Program-made: the position numbers and the translations under genes
Part shown: positions 39,408 to 41,568 of the stretch, piece after piece
Numbering within the stretch: the stretch's first letter is position 1
Layout of the letters: every line of letters starts with the position of its first letter
IMG/VR virus record: IMGVR_UViG_3300021963_000249
Span: 1-41,568 of that record
Strand: one strand, 5' to 3'
Origin: a virus
DNA length: 41,568 bases
Notes under the pieces: generated by a model
Told to the model about the DNA's origin: nothing
The model's database searches: none
The model's input: only the letters and a program-made list of their open reading frames with translations

Positions 39408-39436
39408 ATTATAGCATCTAATCAGTCTTCTGCCAA
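39408..39436 (-). promoter_or_regulatory. Sigma70-type promoter for the Mom-like gene
   Basis: TTGGCA (39436-39431), 17-nt spacer, TGC-TATAAT (39413-39408). It overlaps the last codons and stop of gp32. The predicted start lies in the 5' arm of the terminator hairpin. Confidence 0.65.
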
Positions 39437-40348
39437 GCGGGCGAAGTAGGAAAGGGCATCGTCATCTTCATCTTCCTCCACAGCAGCACGGCGAGTGGTG
39501 GGTTTCAGAGAAGATAGTTCATCACGAAGATCTTCGGTAAGTTCGCGGGTAGAACCACGAGAATACTCTTCTTCGTCAGCAACATCAGGATCCTGATAAC
39601 GAGGAGTGCCTTTGTTACCCAGCACGTAGTCCAGGCGCTTTTTCAGATCATCATAGGACTTGAACTGATCGGCAGCAACGAGTTCGGCAAGAGAATATTG
39701 CTTCTTCCAGATTGCTTCCATTGCTTCATCATCGTCCAAAAGTGCTTCTGGACGTGCAAACTCAGAAGAATCATAGTTACGATAACCAGCAACATTCTTT
39801 GCTTTCAGTTTGAAATTGGCACCTTGCCAGAAGTCAAACGGATCAATTGCTTCTTCATCTTCAAACTCAGGTTGCATTGCAGCAGTGAGTTTATCAAAGA
39901 TCTTCTTACCATACTTGAACAGGAACACCTTACCTTCGTTGGCAGGATTTGCAGGATCCTTCACCACATAAATGTTAGACACATAAGTCAGTTTACGCTT
40001 CTGCTTACGGGCAAGTTCCTTACCAGCATCAGTACCGTTGTTCCACAGTTCGGAGTTCAGTTCAGACACAGGGTCTTTCTGACCCAGAGTAGTCAGAGAG
40101 TTCTCAATATACCAACCACCAGGACCTTGGAAGGCGTGAGAATACAGTTTTACAAACGGCAGGTCCTCACCATTCGGGGCGGGAAGGAAACGGATTACGG
40201 CATAACCATTGCCGCTCTTATCTACATCCAGTTTCCACACACGGTCGTCGGACGAACCGCTGCTAGTATTCATTTTTTCAACTTCTTTAACCAGTTTGGC
40301 AGTAAGATTGCCAAGTTTGGATTGCTTTTTAAGGTCGGAAAACGACAT
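39422..40348 (-). CDS. 32: Single-stranded DNA-binding protein gp32
   Basis: 308 aa. N-terminal basic cooperativity segment (MSFSDLKKQSKLGNLTAKL), DNA-binding core with YAVIRFLPAPNGEDLPFVKLYSHAF (50-73) and NIYVVKDPANPANEGKVFLFKYGKKI (about 125-150), and an acidic C-terminal tail (EEDEDDDALSYFARLAED) for protein contacts. T4 gp32 binds zinc through His64 and three Cys; the His is kept (SHAF, 71), but the aligned Cys positions (ENSLTTLGQKDPVSE) are gone. It coats ssDNA in replication, recombination and repair. Promoter at 40394, terminator at 39378. Confidence 0.95.
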   Translation of the reverse strand: MSFSDLKKQSKLGNLTAKLVKEVEKMNTSSGSSDDRVWKLDVDKSGNGYAVIRFLPAPNGEDLPFVKLYSHAFQGPGGWYIENSLTTLGQKDPVSELNSELWNNGTDAGKELARKQKRKLTYVSNIYVVKDPANPANEGKVFLFKYGKKIFDKLTAAMQPEFEDEEAIDPFDFWQGANFKLKAKNVAGYRNYDSSEFARPEALLDDDEAMEAIWKKQYSLAELVAADQFKSYDDLKKRLDYVLGNKGTPRYQDPDVADEEEYSRGSTRELTEDLRDELSSLKPTTRRAAVEEDEDDDALSYFARLAED

Positions 40349-40393
40349 TTGGATTACCTCGGATTAGTTTGGATTCGGGGGATTTACTTGGAT

Positions 40394-40422
40394 AGTATAG
40401 CGAAAATCGAATCACCTGTCAA
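40394..40422 (-). promoter_or_regulatory. Strong sigma70-type promoter of gp32
   Basis: TTGACA (40422-40417), 17-nt spacer, TATACT (40399-40394). GAGGT precedes the gp32 ATG. It overlaps the 3' end of gp33. Confidence 0.75.
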
Positions 40423-40744
40423 TGTATTGTTTGAGGGATTCGATGGTCTTGTTCATACTACTAAAAAGTAAACTCATATCAGTTTCTGGTGGGAATCCCA
40501 TCAGCGCAACTGACTTGCGTAGGTTCTCTTTCATCTCAACCGCTTGGGGGTCGTCTGAAAGGGATAACCTAGTATACATCACTCTTTGCTTTTCTAGCAA
40601 GAGCTCAAGTTTTTCAATGTGCTCCAATTTGGTTTCACGGTCCATCATACCAAAAGTAAGAATACTTCCGTAGATATCTTCTTGCAACTTGTTGATTTCT
40701 TTCAGTTCTTCTTGAATAATATCGGAATCGAAAAAGTTACTCAT
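40412..40744 (-). CDS. 33: Late-transcription coactivator gp33-like (DUF1825 type)
   Basis: 110 aa, all-helical: FFDSDIIQEELKEINKLQEDIYGSI, REMK-type linker (MMDRETKLEHIEKLELLLEKQR), then a C-terminal amphipathic segment DMSLLFSSMNKTIESLKQYIDR. The first ~80 residues resemble DUF1825, a small family also found in cyanobacteria. T4 gp33 bridges RNA polymerase and the sliding clamp to switch on late promoters; position next to gp59 and gp32 agrees. The ATG overlaps the gp59 stop by 8 nt. A CTAAATA site lies upstream at 40787. Confidence 0.75.
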   Translation of the reverse strand: MSNFFDSDIIQEELKEINKLQEDIYGSILTFGMMDRETKLEHIEKLELLLEKQRVMYTRLSLSDDPQAVEMKENLRKSVALMGFPPETDMSLLFSSMNKTIESLKQYIDR

Positions 40745-41327
40745 CTATGATTTCCCGTAAAATCTTTTTAAATTGGAATACATCAATATTTAGAAATGGA
40801 TTATATTTTTTAATTTTTAAACTTACGGTTTCCCACACTGGATCCAAAAGTTGCTTATCAAACTTATTCCCGAACAGGAATATTTTATCGTATATGACTA
40901 GTGTTTCTAATGAAATTTTCCCGCTCAGGAACTTTTTAAGAACGGGTGGATGACCTTTGGAACAGTTCAAAGCATCGTCTAATTTTGTCTCCGAGAACAA
41001 TTCGTTGCTTTGCTCTTTGAACAAGTAAGTCAAACTCTGTTGTCTCCGCATCCAATCTGCGTAAGTTCTTTCGCCAGAATTGATAATCTCTCCAATCCAT
41101 AAGTTGCCAGGTGTGTCTGCTGCTACAAAGTTTGATACTAAAAAGTCTACGACTTCTTTGTCTGAATACTTGCGACTTGTCTTTTCAAACCAGTATTTAT
41201 CCTTACGTTTATTAAAGGATGTCACACTGGCACGAGTCTTCGCACCGTATTTAAAGAAGTCGTATTTTGGATTTGTAAAATGATTTTTTAAAGACAAATA
41301 ATGTTGATAAGTTTCAAAAGGACTCAT
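40737..41327 (-). CDS. 59: Helicase loader gp59-like
   Basis: 196 aa, starting MSPFETYQHYLSLKNHF at the ATG at 41327; a longer TTG start at 41339 is less likely. Features: KYDFFKYGAKTRASVTSFNKRKDKYWFEKTSRK, then NFVAADTPGNLWIGEI (AAD and WIGE are conserved in gp59), and an all-helical C-terminal half. gp59 loads the replicative helicase gp41 onto gp32-coated forks. Upstream of gp33 and gp32, forming a replication/late-transcription cluster. Confidence 0.85.
   Translation of the reverse strand: MSPFETYQHYLSLKNHFTNPKYDFFKYGAKTRASVTSFNKRKDKYWFEKTSRKYSDKEVVDFLVSNFVAADTPGNLWIGEIINSGERTYADWMRRQQSLTYLFKEQSNELFSETKLDDALNCSKGHPPVLKKFLSGKISLETLVIYDKIFLFGNKFDKQLLDPVWETVSLKIKKYNPFLNIDVFQFKKILREIIDE
40787..40793 (-). 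promoter_or_regulatory. Possible late promoter CTAAATA for gp33
   Basis: Minus-strand CTAAATATTGATG inside the gp59 coding region, 43 nt before the gp33 ATG. It matches the CTAAATA core, but being within a coding region it could be chance. Confidence 0.4.
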
Positions 41328-41342
41328 AATAAAAACCAAAAA

Positions 41343-41568
41343 CTACTTTCCTCCGTAAGCCTGATATCTTCCTCTTTCAGCATCAGTCCACTGTTTAGCA
41401 ACAAAGTTTGCACCAACTCCAGTTCCTTCTACACCCTTCAATTTAGACAATACTTGTGGTTTTGCAACATTTGGTGGAGCAAAAGAAGCGGGAACAGAGT
41501 TATATGATGCATAACTTGCAGGATGAACTCCATCTCTACCAGGTTTAAATCCACCTTTAAAGTTAGCA
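41343..41568 (-). CDS. Hypothetical protein, start beyond window
   Basis: The C-terminal 74 residues are inside the window (ANFKGGFKPGRDGVHPASYA..., ending AERGRYQAYGGK). The sequence is Gly/Pro/Ala/Lys-rich and probably extended. It ends 15 nt before the gp59 start. Not recognised; it might be a small structural or replication-associated protein. Confidence 0.6.
   Translation of the reverse strand, partial: ANFKGGFKPGRDGVHPASYASYNSVPASFAPPNVAKPQVLSKLKGVEGTGVGANFVAKQWTDAERGRYQAYGGK

Noticed and set aside
39698-40471. 257-codon open frame on the plus strand opposite gp32
   Set aside because: Antisense to an unmistakable gp32 and running through the gp32 promoter; no recognisable protein features.
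1-41568. Photosynthesis or carbon-metabolism auxiliary genes (psbA, hli, talC and similar)
   Set aside because: No frame on either strand shows their signatures; the window covers other parts of the genome.

Overview
This window is a low-GC stretch of a T4-like cyanophage (cyanomyovirus, contractile tail). The evidence is a set of T4 core homologues: baseplate hub gp26, gp5-like and gp27-like proteins, tube proteins gp54 and gp48, wedge gp53, head completion gp4, ssDNA-binding gp32, late-transcription factor gp33 and helicase loader gp59. They sit among tail-fibre proteins, small 2OG-Fe(II) oxygenases and a DUF1825-type gp33 of the cyanobacterial/cyanophage kind. No photosynthesis gene lies in the window, so the cyanobacterial host is inferred from gene content and from the cyanobacterial type of the tRNA-Leu intron. 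Almost everything is on the minus strand; only 36182-38798 (gp4, a hypothetical, gp48, gp53) is on the plus strand.

Layout. (1) 1-5904: about 20 tiny minus-strand genes, mostly with 1-8 nt ATGA/GTGA/TTGA-type overlaps. Several sigma70-type promoters (for example TTGACA-17-TATAAT at 4292-4320) mark them as early takeover-type genes. A GIY-YIG homing endonuclease (2022-2618) interrupts them. (2) 5927-8489: a tightly overlapping helicase / PD-(D/E)XK-like nuclease / DNA methyltransferase trio. (3) 8561-10045: two 2OG-Fe(II) oxygenases and a zinc-ribbon protein. (4) 10080-23321: host-recognition and tail-fibre genes. These are a polyglycine adhesin-like protein, a repeat fibre, a subtilisin-S74 chimera, a 1832-aa fibre ending in S74, and a third oxygenase. 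(5) 23345-24829: an HNH homing endonuclease, a tRNA-Leu(UAA) gene interrupted by a 200-nt group I intron, two more tRNAs, a Phd-like antitoxin and a small early gene. (6) 24826-36146: a second glycine-rich adhesin, fibre and spike proteins, and the baseplate hub and tape-measure module, including a dual peptidoglycan hydrolase. (7) 36182-38798: head completion, tube cap and wedge. (8) 38760-41568: a Mom-like DNA-modification protein, gp32, gp33, gp59 and a partial gene.

How it works together. Early genes use host-like sigma70 promoters. Structural genes use T4-type late promoters: ATAAATA, CTAAATA, or exact TATAAATA. Both homing-endonuclease genes have an 11-bp inverted repeat around an exact TATAAATA late promoter just upstream of the start codon, the arrangement known to delay expression of T4 I-TevI. 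The most notable points are the intron-split phage tRNA-Leu with its neighbouring HNH nuclease, this shared expression switch, the virion protein with a complete subtilisin triad, and the helicase-nuclease-methylase operon.
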